The notes under the pieces were generated by a model. That model worked only from the letters and a program-made list of their open reading frames with translations. It did no database searches and had not been told where the DNA came from. The translations under genes and the position numbers were made by a program. Shown piece after piece: positions 11,800-23,600 of a DNA stretch of 64,000 nucleotides (its first letter is position 1; every line of letters begins with the position of its first letter). Source of the stretch: Mangifera indica (taxonomy: Eukaryota; Streptophyta; Magnoliopsida; Sapindales; Anacardiaceae); assembly GCF_011075055.1 (NCBI RefSeq), contig NC_058154.1, forward strand, positions 1,922,001 to 1,986,000, written 5' to 3'.

Positions 11800-13932
11800 A
11801 TGGATCCAATGTCAAATGAATTCAATCCATTTGAATATTATCATGCTGGCGTTGATGATATTATTGATGATGCACAAGGTGGGATAGGTAGAGCACCAAC
11901 AGGTGAAAGTGGTACGGGTACAGGTTCGCATTGTTCGACAGAGAGAAAAAGAAAACAAACGTCAATGGTATGGGAACACTTTGATAGAATAGAGGAAACA
12001 ATAAAGGGGAAATTAATTCGTCGAGCAGTATGCAAACATTGCGGTTCTTGTTTAACATGTGCAAGTACAAGTGGGACGGGACATCTTCGCCGACATGTTA
12101 CTGATTACTGTAAAAAAATTTCACATGAACTTAGAGGACAAAAACAAATTGCATTCACCAGATCGCGATCTGTTGGTCCAGGTGCCACTTCAGCAGGAGG
12201 TCCGAGCAGTTCTGGACATATGGGAGAAATGTCAACTTTTACGTACGATCAAATGAAGGTTCGAGATTACATGGCCAGGTATGTCGTTGCTTCTGATCAA
12301 CCTTTTAGTTATGCAGAAGATGAAATTTTAGAATTGATGATGCAAAATAGTATTCAACCAGCATTTAGAAGAATTCCTAGGTCAACTCTTAGGTCAGATA
12401 TATTGAGAAATTATGAACTAATGAAAATAAAAATTATTGGAGAATTAAGTAATTTTAATGGTGTTATTTCAATAACTTCTGATTTATGGACTGCTACAAA
12501 TCAACGTATAGGGTATCTTTGTGCAACTGCTCATTATATTAATTCTGATTGGCAATTATGCAAAAAAGTTATTGCATTTAGAAATTTAGAATATCCACAT
12601 AATGGTCTTGCAATTTATCGTTCATTAGCAAATATTTTTGATGAATATAAAATTAATAATTCTATTTTTTCAATTACTTTAGATAATGCTAAAAATAATA
12701 ATAAAGTTATTGAATATATGCATAATCATTTATCTCCTCCATTTAATGGAAAATTATTTCATGTTAGGTGTGCATGTCATATTATTAATTTAATCGCTCA
12801 AGATGGCTTGAGTTTGGCAAAAAAACATTTAGAAGTAATTAGACATGCCATTGCATATATTTCATCATCCCCATCACGGGTACAAGCATATCATCAATTA
12901 TGTAAATCAATGGGGTTAAGAAGGAAAAAATTAAAAATAGATATTAGCACTAGGTGGAATTCAACATATCTCATGTTGAAAGCATGCGAAGGGTATGAAG
13001 TTCCTATAACACGATACTTCAATACCCAACCAATGGATTCGCAAGATCTTATTTTTTTGACAGATCAAAATTGGGAAATAGCTATGGCTTTAATGAACTT
13101 GTTAGAGCCATTGAAAACAGCCACAGATCATTGCTCAGGTGTGTATTATCCGACAACTTGTTCTATAATATATAATATGGTAGAAATAAGTGATATATTT
13201 AAAGAACATAGGTATCGTCACTCTCATAATGCTTTTCAAAATATATGTATGCAAATGGAACAAAAATTTAAAAAATATTGGAGTGAAATTCCTTTACTTT
13301 ATTCTGCAACTACTATTTTAGATCCTAGGGCAAAAACTAATGGATTACAAAATTTATTTGATGTTATTAATGAAAATTTGTCAATTAATAGCAATGTAAA
13401 TTCTGTTGAATATGTTCAAGAATTTTTATTTGATATGTATAGTATTTATGAACAAAAATATGAAAAAACTGGACAAAGTTCTGCACCAGAGGTAAGCTCT
13501 GGTAGTTCAGGTAAAAAAAAGTCACGCATATGGTCTTTATTGCGCAAAGGTAAACAAACTGTTAGTCAAAGTACAAATTATAGTCAATTTTACAATTATA
13601 TAAATATTGACCATTATCCTGAAATTATTCAAAGATATAATGCTGAAAAACTAGATGTTTTGGCATGGTGGAAAGACAAGGCAGAAACCTTTCCTGTGCT
13701 TGCAGCCATGGCTCGAGATCTACTAACACCTTCGGTGTCAACTGTAGCATCGGAATCCGCTTTTAGTGCAGGGGGATGTGTGCTGGATGATAGACGATCC
13801 AATTTACATCCAAATATGGTCGAAGCGATAATGTGCATGAAAGATTGGATCAAAGCTGATTTTAAATTACAGAATCGTGTGACAGAAGATGTCTTTGAAG
13901 AATTCAAAGATTTGGATGTAGAAGATGAATAG
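11800..13932 (+). CDS. hAT transposase, BED zinc finger and hAT dimerisation domain, 710 aa, intact
   Basis: A single open exon of 710 codons runs from ATG 11800 to TAG 13930-13932. Residues about 50-110 form a BED-type zinc finger, with C78, C81, H95 and H99 as likely zinc ligands (CKHC, GHLRRH). The RNase-H-like core carries the expected acidic residues: D228 in ITSDLWTATNQR, D295 in LDNAKNNN, and E652 in ASESAFSAGG. The conserved CACHIINLIAQDG-type block and a ISTRWNSTYLML block lie between. The C-terminal dimerisation region (about 625-690) has WWKDKAETFPVLAAMARD and LHPNMVEAIMCMKDW. Family members (Ac/Tam3, RICESLEEPER-like) cut and paste the element by binding its ends. Length and motifs are complete and no stop interrupts it, so it may be functional. 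The ORF is AT-rich, like the surrounding DNA. Confidence 0.96.
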   Translation: MDPMSNEFNPFEYYHAGVDDIIDDAQGGIGRAPTGESGTGTGSHCSTERKRKQTSMVWEHFDRIEETIKGKLIRRAVCKHCGSCLTCASTSGTGHLRRHVTDYCKKISHELRGQKQIAFTRSRSVGPGATSAGGPSSSGHMGEMSTFTYDQMKVRDYMARYVVASDQPFSYAEDEILELMMQNSIQPAFRRIPRSTLRSDILRNYELMKIKIIGELSNFNGVISITSDLWTATNQRIGYLCATAHYINSDWQLCKKVIAFRNLEYPHNGLAIYRSLANIFDEYKINNSIFSITLDNAKNNNKVIEYMHNHLSPPFNGKLFHVRCACHIINLIAQDGLSLAKKHLEVIRHAIAYISSSPSRVQAYHQLCKSMGLRRKKLKIDISTRWNSTYLMLKACEGYEVPITRYFNTQPMDSQDLIFLTDQNWEIAMALMNLLEPLKTATDHCSGVYYPTTCSIIYNMVEISDIFKEHRYRHSHNAFQNICMQMEQKFKKYWSEIPLLYSATTILDPRAKTNGLQNLFDVINENLSINSNVNSVEYVQEFLFDMYSIYEQKYEKTGQSSAPEVSSGSSGKKKSRIWSLLRKGKQTVSQSTNYSQFYNYINIDHYPEIIQRYNAEKLDVLAWWKDKAETFPVLAAMARDLLTPSVSTVASESAFSAGGCVLDDRRSNLHPNMVEAIMCMKDWIKADFKLQNRVTEDVFEEFKDLDVEDE

Positions 13933-14408
13933 ATAAATATTATATAGTAGATAAATTTTATTTATGTTTTGTAATTTATACAATATGTAAATTAATTTAT
14001 TTGTATTTTATTAACAATTTATAATATTTTTTATCATGTAAGCACGGTATTCCTCCGCCATAAGTGAGAGATTATAAATAAAATATTCGGGGTACTGTCC
14101 TCGATTTTAATAATTGAAAAATAATTTGTGTTTAAAAATTTTAATTAAAACTTTTTTTAAAAATATTTAATAAGGCCCGGCCCGGCCCGTTTACTGAGGC
14201 CCGGCCCGGCCCATTTACTGAGGCCCGGCCCGGCCCGTTTAAAGCCCGTTAGTATATGGGCCGGGCTTTGGGCCTTTATATTTCAAAGGATCGGCCCGGC
14301 CCGAAGGCCCATTACTGTTTGGGCCTCGGGCCCGGCCCGACCCATTAGCCCAACGGGCCGTGCTGAAGTCGGCCCGGCCCGGCCCGGCACGGCCCATTGA
14401 CGTCTCTA

Positions 14409-14416
14409 GCTTCCAT
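14409..14416. repeat. right target-site duplication of hAT
   Basis: This is a perfect partner of 11173-11180. The flanks (..GCAAACCATCC and TATACAAAAC.. on the minus strand) would rejoin here in an empty site. Confidence 0.95.
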
Positions 14417-15468
14417 GGATGGTTTGCACCTTTAGGTGTAAAGGCAGGGTGTTCAGTTTGTATATTTTCCCTTTGAATTCTATTATAACCAAAACTTTGA
14501 TAAATGTTCAAGAGAAGAAGATAATAGTTTTGTATAGGTCTCCAAGCTTAGTTAGGTTTTAGTGTTTGTGTTATCTTTCTCATTGGGATTGGTGTAATTG
14601 GGTGATAATTGGGTAATACTGAAGACTAGATCAAATATTTTCACATATCAATTTCAAGAATCTCATCAAAAGTAAGTAGAATCTCTTCTTCTTAGGTTGA
14701 ATTGATCATTAGGGTTTTTAAGTTGTATAATTGTATAATGTTTTGGGTTTGTGTAAAACATGAATCATCGGTTTTATGAGTAATTTGAAATCTTTGGTGT
14801 AATACCCTCAGGTATATTTTAAGGGTATTTATGTCTTTTGATCTTATTTAGAGATATTTCTCATTTTAAGTACATATATTTGTTTTATATGTATATGTGT
14901 GTTTATATATATATATATATACCTAAAGACAAAAAAAGAAAAGAAAAGAAAAGGAAAAAGACAAAGAGAAAAAGAGAAAGAGATAAGGTTTTATATATAA
15001 AGAGAAAGAGAAGACTTTTCCATCATTTCCGTCCATATTCCAACAGCCACCATTCTTCATGCTTTTTCTTTGTTTTCTTGAAGAAAAAGGAAAGATTTGA
15101 AGGAGTTTAGAAGACAAGAAAGAAAAGAAAAGTAAGCACTTCGAAGCTTTGGTAACCAAAGATCTCCTTCCTTTCCCTTTTATCTATGTTTATATGCATG
15201 TTATGTGAATATGTTAATGTGTTTTGATATTGATTTAAAGTGGTCTTGGTGATAAAGGAAGCAAAACAAAGAGAAGGAAGCCAACTTGCAAAGATTTGGC
15301 TTGAAACAAAGTAAGGAGTATCATCCTTGATATGTGACATATTTTAGGCTTTTGGTTTCTTGGATCTATGTTATAAATGATGATTTTGATGTTGAAGAAT
15401 GTTGTTTTGCCATTTAGGATGTCTATATATGTGATTTTATTCATGACAGAAAGTTGCATAATATTTAC
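14417..15468. other. intergenic, no gene recognised; polypurine tract
   Basis: This is the right flank of the hAT insertion followed by AT-rich DNA. A (TA)n run at 14907-14922 is followed by a purine-only stretch to about 15015, broken only by ACAAAG-type units. Short open frames here are compositional. Nothing coding is recognised. Confidence 0.5.
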
Positions 15469-15850
15469 AGTTTTTTGCCATTGAGTTCGTCCCATGTTTT
15501 GGCTGTCTTATTTGATGAATTATGAGTGCTATTATATCTTGTTGGAAAGCTCTTTGCATCCTCTTTCCAACGACATATAGCTTGTATGAATTAGAAATCA
15601 TTTGGACTGTTAAATATTGTATGAACCAAAAGGACTACTTTACCAAATAAACAGAGGAGATTGTTTTGCCACTACTTTCATCTCACGTTTTGACTGTCTT
15701 ATATAAGGATTTATGAGTGCTATTATATCTTGTTGGAAAGCTCTTTGAATTATCTTTTCAGTGATATATAGCTTGTATGAATTGGGGATCATTTGTATTG
15801 TTCAATATTGCATGAACCACAAGGACTGTTTTACCAAATAAACAGAGGAG
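15469..15850. repeat. 191-bp tandem repeat, two diverged copies
   Basis: Unit 1 (about 15469-15659) and unit 2 (about 15660-15850) share TATGAGTGCTATTATATCTT (15521 and 15712), GTTGGAAAGCTCTTT, CATATAGCTTGTATGAATT-like and ACCAAATAAACAGAGGAG blocks at a constant 191-base offset, with many substitutions. No open frame is present. The repeat lies directly before the TRIM. Confidence 0.85.
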
Positions 15851-15995
15851 GCAGTTTTTGCCACTTACTTCTAGGGAAGGATGTTACATTTGGTTTGACT
15901 ATGACTAGAATTTGAGTTGATAATTATGATACCTTTAAGCAAATTTCACATCAGTAGAGTATGAGGAAGATGCTAAGTTTGTTTATACTCTGTTT

Positions 15996-16453
15996 ATATA
16001 TCTCATATTAGTTAGGAATGAAAGGATTTAATTAGTTAAATAGTCTGCGAGTTCCTTAAACAGTTAAGATACGTTTTGAGTTGCAAAACCCATAAACAAA
16101 ATCATGATGAATTGTGTTCAAAAGTACACAATATCTTGACAGTAGATCAAACTATTGGATCAGAGATATTACAAATAGTATCAGAGTGATTTTATGTGTC
16201 CTTTTGAACGATAATAGGGCAAACATCAGCGAGGATGTTAAGTCCCCTTTTGTTGAGTCTTGTAAAGGGGGTAATCTATCTATGTATCCTATATTGGATA
16301 GGGATGAGAGAATTGGATTAATTAAATAGCTTATGAATTCTTTAAAGTATCAAGATGCAAAGCGCAAAGCCCAAAAACAAAATTATGATAAATTGTGTCC
16401 AAAGTAGATAATATTTTAATAGTAGATTATACTATTATACTAAAAATGTTACA
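15996..16453 (+). mobile_element. degenerate TRIM (terminal-repeat retrotransposon in miniature)
   Basis: Two diverged direct repeats of about 175 bp (about 15996-16173 and 16283-16453) flank only 109 bases. Both repeats share the order: ATATT followed by a GGGATGAG-like block, TTAATTA, a GAATTC-like block, CAAAATTATGATAAATTGTG-like, and an AGTAGAT..ACTAT block, ending in GTTACA or ATTACA. Straight after repeat 1 comes TAGTATCAGAGTGAT, close to the Met-tRNA primer site TGGTATCAGAGC. Just before repeat 2 is AAAGGGGG, a polypurine tract. With no coding DNA, that is the layout of a TRIM. No clear target duplication was found and the repeats are well diverged, so it is old. Confidence 0.72.
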
Positions 16454-16659
16454 ATAATATGAATTGATGACGGGTGTTGTGGCTGAGATAATGACTTGGT
16501 TTTGTTTAGATGGTGATGTAGTGTATTTTATGTGTATGAATTTAATATGATAAGAATTGGTGATAATATTTGGAAAATGGATCAGTAATGTAAGTTTTGG
16601 ATGTTATGAGAGGTTATTTTCTATCCTAGAATGTGTAGGTATGATCCTAGTTAGTACAT

Positions 16660-17340
16660 ATGGAAATAGAAAAAAAAAATAGTATGTGAATTATACAGGT
16701 ATAATATGATGAATAATGAAAAATACGTTTATAAAAAAAGGTTCTTAAAATTTGCATATGAGAAAAAATATGAAATGTGTATATAAAGGTTTAATACGGT
16801 ACCTCATTAATAATACATTTCTAAAAATACAACAATATCATAATAATTTTAGTATTTTTCACGAATCTCTAATTAAAAATTAATATAATAATTCAAATTT
16901 AAAGTATTTAATTAATTATTAAATATAATATAACATAATACATAATCAAAATTGTTTATATCATATGTAACGTACCAATCAATTAGAAAAAATAAACAAA
17001 TTAATTAGTTTAAATTTCAAACTTTAGATCAGAGCGAATATTTGTATAGACTACAAGGAAGGTAAACGTAAAATTAGGGTTGTGAGTTAAGAAAGAAATG
17101 TTATTGAGTTTTTTAAAATAGAAGTGGCATTTTTGTAAATAATTGAAAATAAAAAAGATAATTTTGTACTTTAAATTTAGCCAAAAATTAAAAAATATAG
17201 TAAAAACACGATAAATGTATAATACGATATATAATTCGTGTTTAAAATAAGAAAAACATAAAATACATATTAAATACGTTTTGGATTAAAAAATTATTTT
17301 AAACATATTTAATACATAAATAATACGTATATTTACTAAC
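16660..17340. repeat. AT-rich dispersed repeat, copy 2
   Basis: This copy aligns by eye with 10512-10990 and 18055-18560 through AAAAATACGTTTATAAAAAA, a GAAATGTGTATATA block, ACATAATACATAATCAA and a TTAATACGTTTT-like end. It is non-coding. Some positions recover ACGT-containing motifs lost in the other copies. The boundaries are approximate. Confidence 0.6.
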
Positions 17341-17505
17341 TAGAGGTATGATAAGAGATTGAAATTTATTTTTGTGAGTTATTATTCCAGGTTTTTGGAT
17401 TGATGTCATAACAGGAAGATTTTACCACTACGAAACAAGTTACCCAACATTGGGAAGAATGTCAATAACCTAACACAAAAATCTATATGTTGTGGCACAA
17501 GTTAT

Positions 17506-17880
17506 TAAGGTTGGATTCGAATCGAATTAAGTTCAAGTTTGGCTTGGTTTATATATAACTAAGTTTGAGCTCGTGAAAGTCAAGTTTAAACTCGATTCAA
17601 ATTCGATTCGATTCGGTTTATATATAATTGAACTTGAGTTCGAGCTCGTGAAAACCAAGTTTAAACTCGATTCGAATTTAGCTTGGCTCATTTTTCATTA
17701 TTAAAACGACGTCGTTTTAATACATATTGATCAAAACGATGTTGTTTTGTATCAAAATTTTTAATTAAAAAATTTGACGAATAGCTCAAACTCGAGCTCG
17801 TATAGGACTAACTCATTTCAGACTTATTCGAACTGAGCTTAAACTTGAGCTTAAATAGATTCGGTTCGAATCCAGCCCTA
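17506..17880. mobile_element. hAT-type MITE, 375 bp, 8-bp target duplication
   Basis: The terminal inverted repeats are TAAGGTTGGATTCGAATCG at the left and, read inward from the right, TAGGGCTGGATTCGAACCG. The flanks CAAGTTAT (17498-17505) and CAAGTTAC (17881-17888) match at 7 of 8 bases. Inside lie AAACGACGTCGTTT and many CTCGAGCTCG-like or TCGAATTCGA-like motifs. There is no coding capacity. The same family is at 45650-45951, and relics lie near 54000 and 54611. Confidence 0.88.
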
Positions 17881-18054
17881 CAAGTTACCCAACATTTTGT
17901 TGAATAACTACTAGACATAGTCGACAACTATATCTACATATTTGACACTCTGTTTTCCTATAGGCATGCAAGGCACGTATTAGATTGATTCCCCATATCG
18001 GAAATGACCATGAACAAGTTATTATGTTTAGCTCTTGAGGCCCTAGGCAGTAAA

Positions 18055-18560
18055 TATGGAACAAGAAAAAAAAGATAGGGAAATTATATATATATAATAT
18101 GGTAAATGGTAAAAAATACATTTATAAAAAAATAATGATAAAATTTGGATATAAAAAAATACGAAACGTGTATATATGAGTTTAATATGACATATCGTTA
18201 ATAATATATTTTTTAAAATACAATAATATCAAACATAATTTTAATATTTTTGATAGATTTTTTGGTTAACAATTTAAATGTAAAATATATAATTGATTAT
18301 TAAACTAATATAACATAATATATAATCAAGATTCAATCATCATAAAAATTTTCGGAGGAGATTAAAGATTTGAATGACAAAAAATTGGTTTTTTTTATTT
18401 TATATAGTTATGGTAATTAATTAAAAATGCAAGGGACTTTTTTGTACTTTTAAATATTCATAAAAAACAGAAAACATACAAAAGACAAAAATATATGTTT
18501 AATACGGAAACATATAAAATACCCATTTAATACGTTTTAGGTTCAAAAATTCAGAATGAC
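18055..18560. repeat. AT-rich dispersed repeat, copy 3
   Basis: This is the third member of the family at 10512-10990 and 16660-17340. Shared blocks are AAAATACATTTATAAAAAA, a CGTGTATATATGAGTTTAATA-like block, ACATAATATATAATCAAGAT and CATTTAATACGTTTTAGG. It is non-coding with approximate borders. Confidence 0.6.
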
Positions 18561-20636
18561 ATGTTTAAAATTTTAAACATATAACATTGTTATAGATGGA
18601 TGACCAACTATATAGCACAGAAACGAAAATATAGAAAAGTCAAAATACGAAAATGAAGACATTGAAATGTATTTTTTTTTTTTAAATGTAGGAAATGGAA
18701 AACATAGAGAAACATACAAATATTAAAAATATTGAGGTTATTTTATAAATACCAGTGTTTTTTAAGAAAAAAATAATATATTTTTTGAAAAATACAAGAA
18801 AGACATACTTTTTCCACTTCTAAGAATTATTTACAAACCCAAATTAATTTAAATAAAATTCAAATCAATTAACATTACAAAATATATTCAACTTTTAAAT
18901 TAAAAAATAAAAATAAATTGCTTCAAATTAAATAAATAAAATTATAAACCTAAATAGAGTTCCCTGTCTGGTGAATATAACGGCCAACACCAAATCATAG
19001 ATACCGATCCCAAAGAATATAAACAAAATATACGATAATAAAAAAGAGAAACAAATAGAATCAACAGTTTATGCTCATGAAGCAAACAGTAAGGTAATGC
19101 ACATCAAACTTAAGAATGCACAGTAAGGAAGAATTGATGAAGCCGTCCAAGATGAACAAGACAGGATTTGAGAACTAATGAAGCCGAAGACGCGTTTGCC
19201 AAGACTTCAAGACACTGGGGACAATCAGAATTTGAGATGCTGGCGGCGGAGAGATTCGTGACAGCAATGGAAAGGAGATGGTTAAGTTGAGAGTTATGTA
19301 CTATCTAATTTCTGCATAAAAGGGGAACGAAATTTCGTTCCCTTATTATAGTAAGAAAAGTGTTTCTGCAACAAAAACGTTTTTCTTATTTTTTATAAAT
19401 TACTGAAATGGCCACGAAATGTTTTGTTCTGATTTCAAACCGTTTCGGAAATGTTTTGCCATTTCGGAAACGAAGACATTTTCGAAACATGGAAATGCAC
19501 CATGCTGTGAGTTTCCGTGCTTCCTAGATGGCCAGTATTATCCTTGGTGGATGGATTTTTTTTGCTAGAAATTGCCCCCAACATGATTTCCACATTTTCC
19601 TTTGTGGAACTTACAAAGGATATAGATTGTTTCATTACTGTCAACACATTGTAATAACAGAGAGTTGTAGCCTTACTTTTACAATCTATAGTTGGTTAGT
19701 GTGTAACGGCAAAACTTAGTACAAGGAGTTCTACTTTTTGTATCAGGAAGTGTTCCATCTTCGAGTTATAAGGCTATATGATCCATCCAAAAGGACTAAT
19801 AAATAACCAGTAAGGCATCTGGGGTGGAAGCCGCAATGTTGGGTGCCTCTAGGTATTTTACAGGAACATCATTAAGGATCTTTGCATCTTTGGCGGATGC
19901 TAACCTTGCTTGGGTATCAATGGACCCAAGCCCGACCCTATATATATTAGGTCGGGTGATGGGCTTTATGAATTTTGTGGGTTAACCCAACCCGACAACT
20001 TATTATTATACAGGTCTTAGACCCGGCCCAGCGCATCAGCTCAGTGGGCTGGGCCAGTCTACCCTAGTGTGAACCCTTCAAAAATACGTGCGCATGTGTT
20101 ACGCTCATTGCATTTCCATGCTTAAAAAACACTGTAAAGCCAAATTATATGCAGGCTCCCAGCTAAGCAATAAGTTCTATGGTATTTAAGGCGCTGCAAA
20201 CTGAGAATGACAACTAAAATTGTAGAAATGGCATACAACACTGGCACCCAAAAATTAATAGTTTTACAGAATCACAAACCTCCAGTAAGGTACTACCCTA
20301 TGGGCAGCTCAAAATTAGGCTTATCTTTCCCAATTCTAATTACCCTAGACCCTACTTATAAATGGTGTAAGGCACACTGACTAGCAAAAAATGTTTAAAA
20401 AAAAGAACAACACAGCGCATCTGGCTGTTAAGTTGAAATGGAATATATAAAATCAACAAATCACGGATGGTTCTCGTGGAACATGAACCCAAGATTCTCG
20501 TGCATCACGAAGTTGTAATGGAATATATAAAACCTGCAAATTACTGATGGTTCTGGTGAAACATTAACCCACAGGAAAATTGTGTGGGAAAATAATAGCT
20601 CATAAAACAATAGTAATGTGACGATAACAGGAACTT
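18561..20636. other. intergenic, repeat relics, no gene recognised
   Basis: 18830-18960 is AT-rich. 19000-19520 contains a GAAATTTCGTTCC palindrome and several CGGAAAC-like motifs, likely an old repeat. 19920-20080 is rich in GACCCAAGCCCGACC and GGCTGGGCC motifs, resembling the subterminal DNA of hAT derivatives, but matching ends were not found. 20100-20636 is the 3' flank of the carrier gene. Confidence 0.4.
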
Positions 20637-23600
20637 CTATATCTTGGCATTCTGGCTTTGTTTCTGGCGATTTTCCTCCACAAGTTTTTGAAACTCTTTC
20701 TCACTTGTGGCAATTAAACGTTTAACAATGTCGAAGGTAGTGAGCCTAATGCTGAAGTAAGAAAGGGAATAAACAGTGTATTAGGGTAATGGGAGTAAAA
20801 GTAACAACAATGAAACTGGAAATAGAAAAGGAGAAATCAGATCATTTATGCCATAAGTATGCTTGGCTCTTTCTCTGCAATGAACACTAAATTTTCATAA
20901 CTTCAATAGACATCCTATGACATGCACTTACATGATTCACATAACCTGGAATGCACATACCCTCAAAGATGGAGCTATGATAAAAAATGATTACAAACAC
21001 AACTTAACTTATAAGCTAATTATATGACATGATATAACCAATGTGAACAGAGAATCACAGAGCAAAGCACAAAATGATTGAACATGCATGTCTATGGAAT
21101 ATCTGAGTTTGGCATCAATAATAATTACTTCCCCATCTTATGATTAAAATAGACCTAAATCAACATGTTTTAGAGGAAGTCATGCAAGGCATTCTTAACT
21201 GCAACCAAGAGACCAATAAATAAATAAATAAAAATTGGCTTGGAGATTACCTAATTTTAAATAGAAGGGTTATTACAAAGAAGGATTTGATGGGTATCAA
21301 AATTAAAATAATGCAACGGAATGAATGTGAACCTGCTGTTTGGTAGGGTTTTTAATGCATTTGGCACAAAACCCCTGTACAGGCCAATAACTCCATCTCG
21401 TGCAATAATACCTTCATAAATAAGAAAAAGTTAGATACGAATGAATAATCTAGGCATAAAACTATTAATCTCCCACAAAGAAATGTGAAATGGAGGACAA
21501 GGCACCAAAAAGTTCAACAAATTATTGATGATTATAACATATATTCTTGAATGAAATCCAAGCAATAACCCCTCTATCATGCCTGAGTTTTGGCATACAT
21601 CTTACAAAAGCTAGGATTACATGTAAAATTGGGAGGGGAATTTTCAGGATAAAACAACATGGAGCACCCCATTTGGTTGCTCAAGGACTGAACAAGAAAC
21701 CAACAACATAAATAAAACAAATATTCAGTGACAAGACAGCACAAAAATTATAATTTGAAAAGCTTGATCTCAAATCCATAAGATCAAACTGACTAAAAAA
21801 GTGGTATCCATTCAGCACCTTATGAGGAATAAAGAACAGTAAGACTCATTGACTCATCTTCATTTTAACCTAATCTTTGCTAACTATTAATATAAGTTTA
21901 CAGAGTCATGCCTAACCATTTGCCTTTACCATACAATTGCATTCTAAGTGGCAAATCCAATTTCACATTTACCATTTGACTCTGCTAATTTCTAGCCAAA
22001 AATGTATCCCACTGAAAAGAGTTAGATTCCAGTGTCCCTAATAAAAGAATTAGCTTCAATTCCAAAGCTAAACCATTATATGTCATTAGAAAGAAATAAA
22101 AAACTACAATCTGTGGGTCCTGTCCATTGCTCTCAAAACAATATTTTAGAACTTTTGATAGTAAACACGCTTATTGATCTCTAACAGCTATATGATGTTG
22201 CTGATTTCATATTTGAGACAATGACAATAATGAAAACGCCATTAACTTACCTGTAAAAGCATCCAAAACGGACTTGTAAGGTGTACCCTTCATTTGCATC
22301 TGTCTTCTAATTGTGTCCAAAGGATAGCATGTGAGTGTGGCAACACCAGCTGAAACAACAGCAGTTAGTAGGGATGATTGAGCCTTTTGTTGGTATTTCT
22401 CAGGCAAAGCCTTCTTCACCCTGTCATTTACAAAAAGATAGAATACACATTATTATAGCTGTAGATTGTCTTGTTTGTACCACCTTCAGTAATATGCTTT
22501 AGGAAACAGTTATTATTGAACTCACAAGTCAAAAATGCAGAAGTTCACAGCAATGTATGGGGCTATTCCAATAAGAGCAGGTCCAAGCCCATAATAGAAT
22601 GATGCAAATCCTTCCTCTCGCAACATGTTCAAGGCTACCTGGAAGTAATAAATTCTTATCCATTTTCTTATTAATGAGGTAATGAGGATCAAAATATAAA
22701 CAATGCAAGCAGGTCCAGTATACCTCAGACATAGTTCGATACCCTGGCTCTACTGCTAAACGCAACCTCAAGACATCTAAGGGATATGTTACCTAGGCAG
22801 AGACAAACAGACATCAATGTCAAGGTTACAAGAGCAAATGACTAAGCATGAGAAAAGAGTGCTATGAAAGACAAATCCCGAGAAAAGGGAAATAAGTACT
22901 CTCAGAAGATTTTAGAAGCAGAATGCCCCTTATGTTTGAAAAGAAGATCTTTTTTTTTTTTGAAAAAATTATTAGGAGAAACAAGTAAATTCCAATAAGA
23001 AGCAATTTTATGGACTACAATCAAGCAAGACCTTATACAACATTATTACTCACAAAAGTGGATGTCATGCCTGCACAAGCACCTGCCGCAAGCCTCCCAA
23101 TCACAGAGAGCTGACCATCCTTATCCTTAAAAAGTTTCTGAAAATGAAGTGTGAAACATCAAAGTAAAATCATATTGCATAAAGAGAATTAAATAAAACA
23201 TGTAAAACTGTAAAAAATTTCTTTAAGCCATTGTCACTATTACCTTGTAAGTTTCATAAGCAAAGAGCTGAACTGCACTATAAGGTATAATTCGTATAAT
23301 CTGAACCATCATAGTAAAATTCTACCTTAAAACTCAAGAAAATCGTCAATACATAATTAAACAAAAAATGACATAGGTGAAGGACCTGAGGGAGGTTTCC
23401 TTTCCAGTATCCTTTAATTCCTTCTTCCTTTGCTATCAAAACTATGGCCTGCAGCCATTTTAAAACCATCATTATAATAAATAACCAGAAGACATCAAAT
23501 CGTTTACATCTCATGCAATACCTCCGACCAATATGCATTGAATCTCTCATACTTATGAAACACTCTCAATGCAGCCAAGAATATTCCATCTCCATGGCCA

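Larger units (their letters stand above)
11181..14408 (+). mobile_element. Complete hAT transposon, 3228 bp, 8-bp target duplication
   Basis: The element starts TAGACACGTCAATTGGG (11181) and ends with the complement of TAGAGACGTCAATGGG (14408), an imperfect terminal inverted repeat. It is bounded by a perfect direct repeat GCTTCCAT at 11173-11180 and 14409-14416, the 8 bp expected of hAT elements. Both ends carry many GGCCCGGCCC-type subterminal motifs (11212-11345 and 14170-14395). Such motifs are typical transposase-binding arrays in hAT elements. One uninterrupted transposase ORF fills the centre. Intact ends, duplication and ORF together suggest a recent and possibly autonomous copy. Confidence 0.95.

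Noticed and set aside
19920..20080. Possible hAT derivative with GACCC/GGGTC and GGCCC motifs
   Set aside because: Motif content is suggestive but matching inverted ends and 8-bp flanks were not found.
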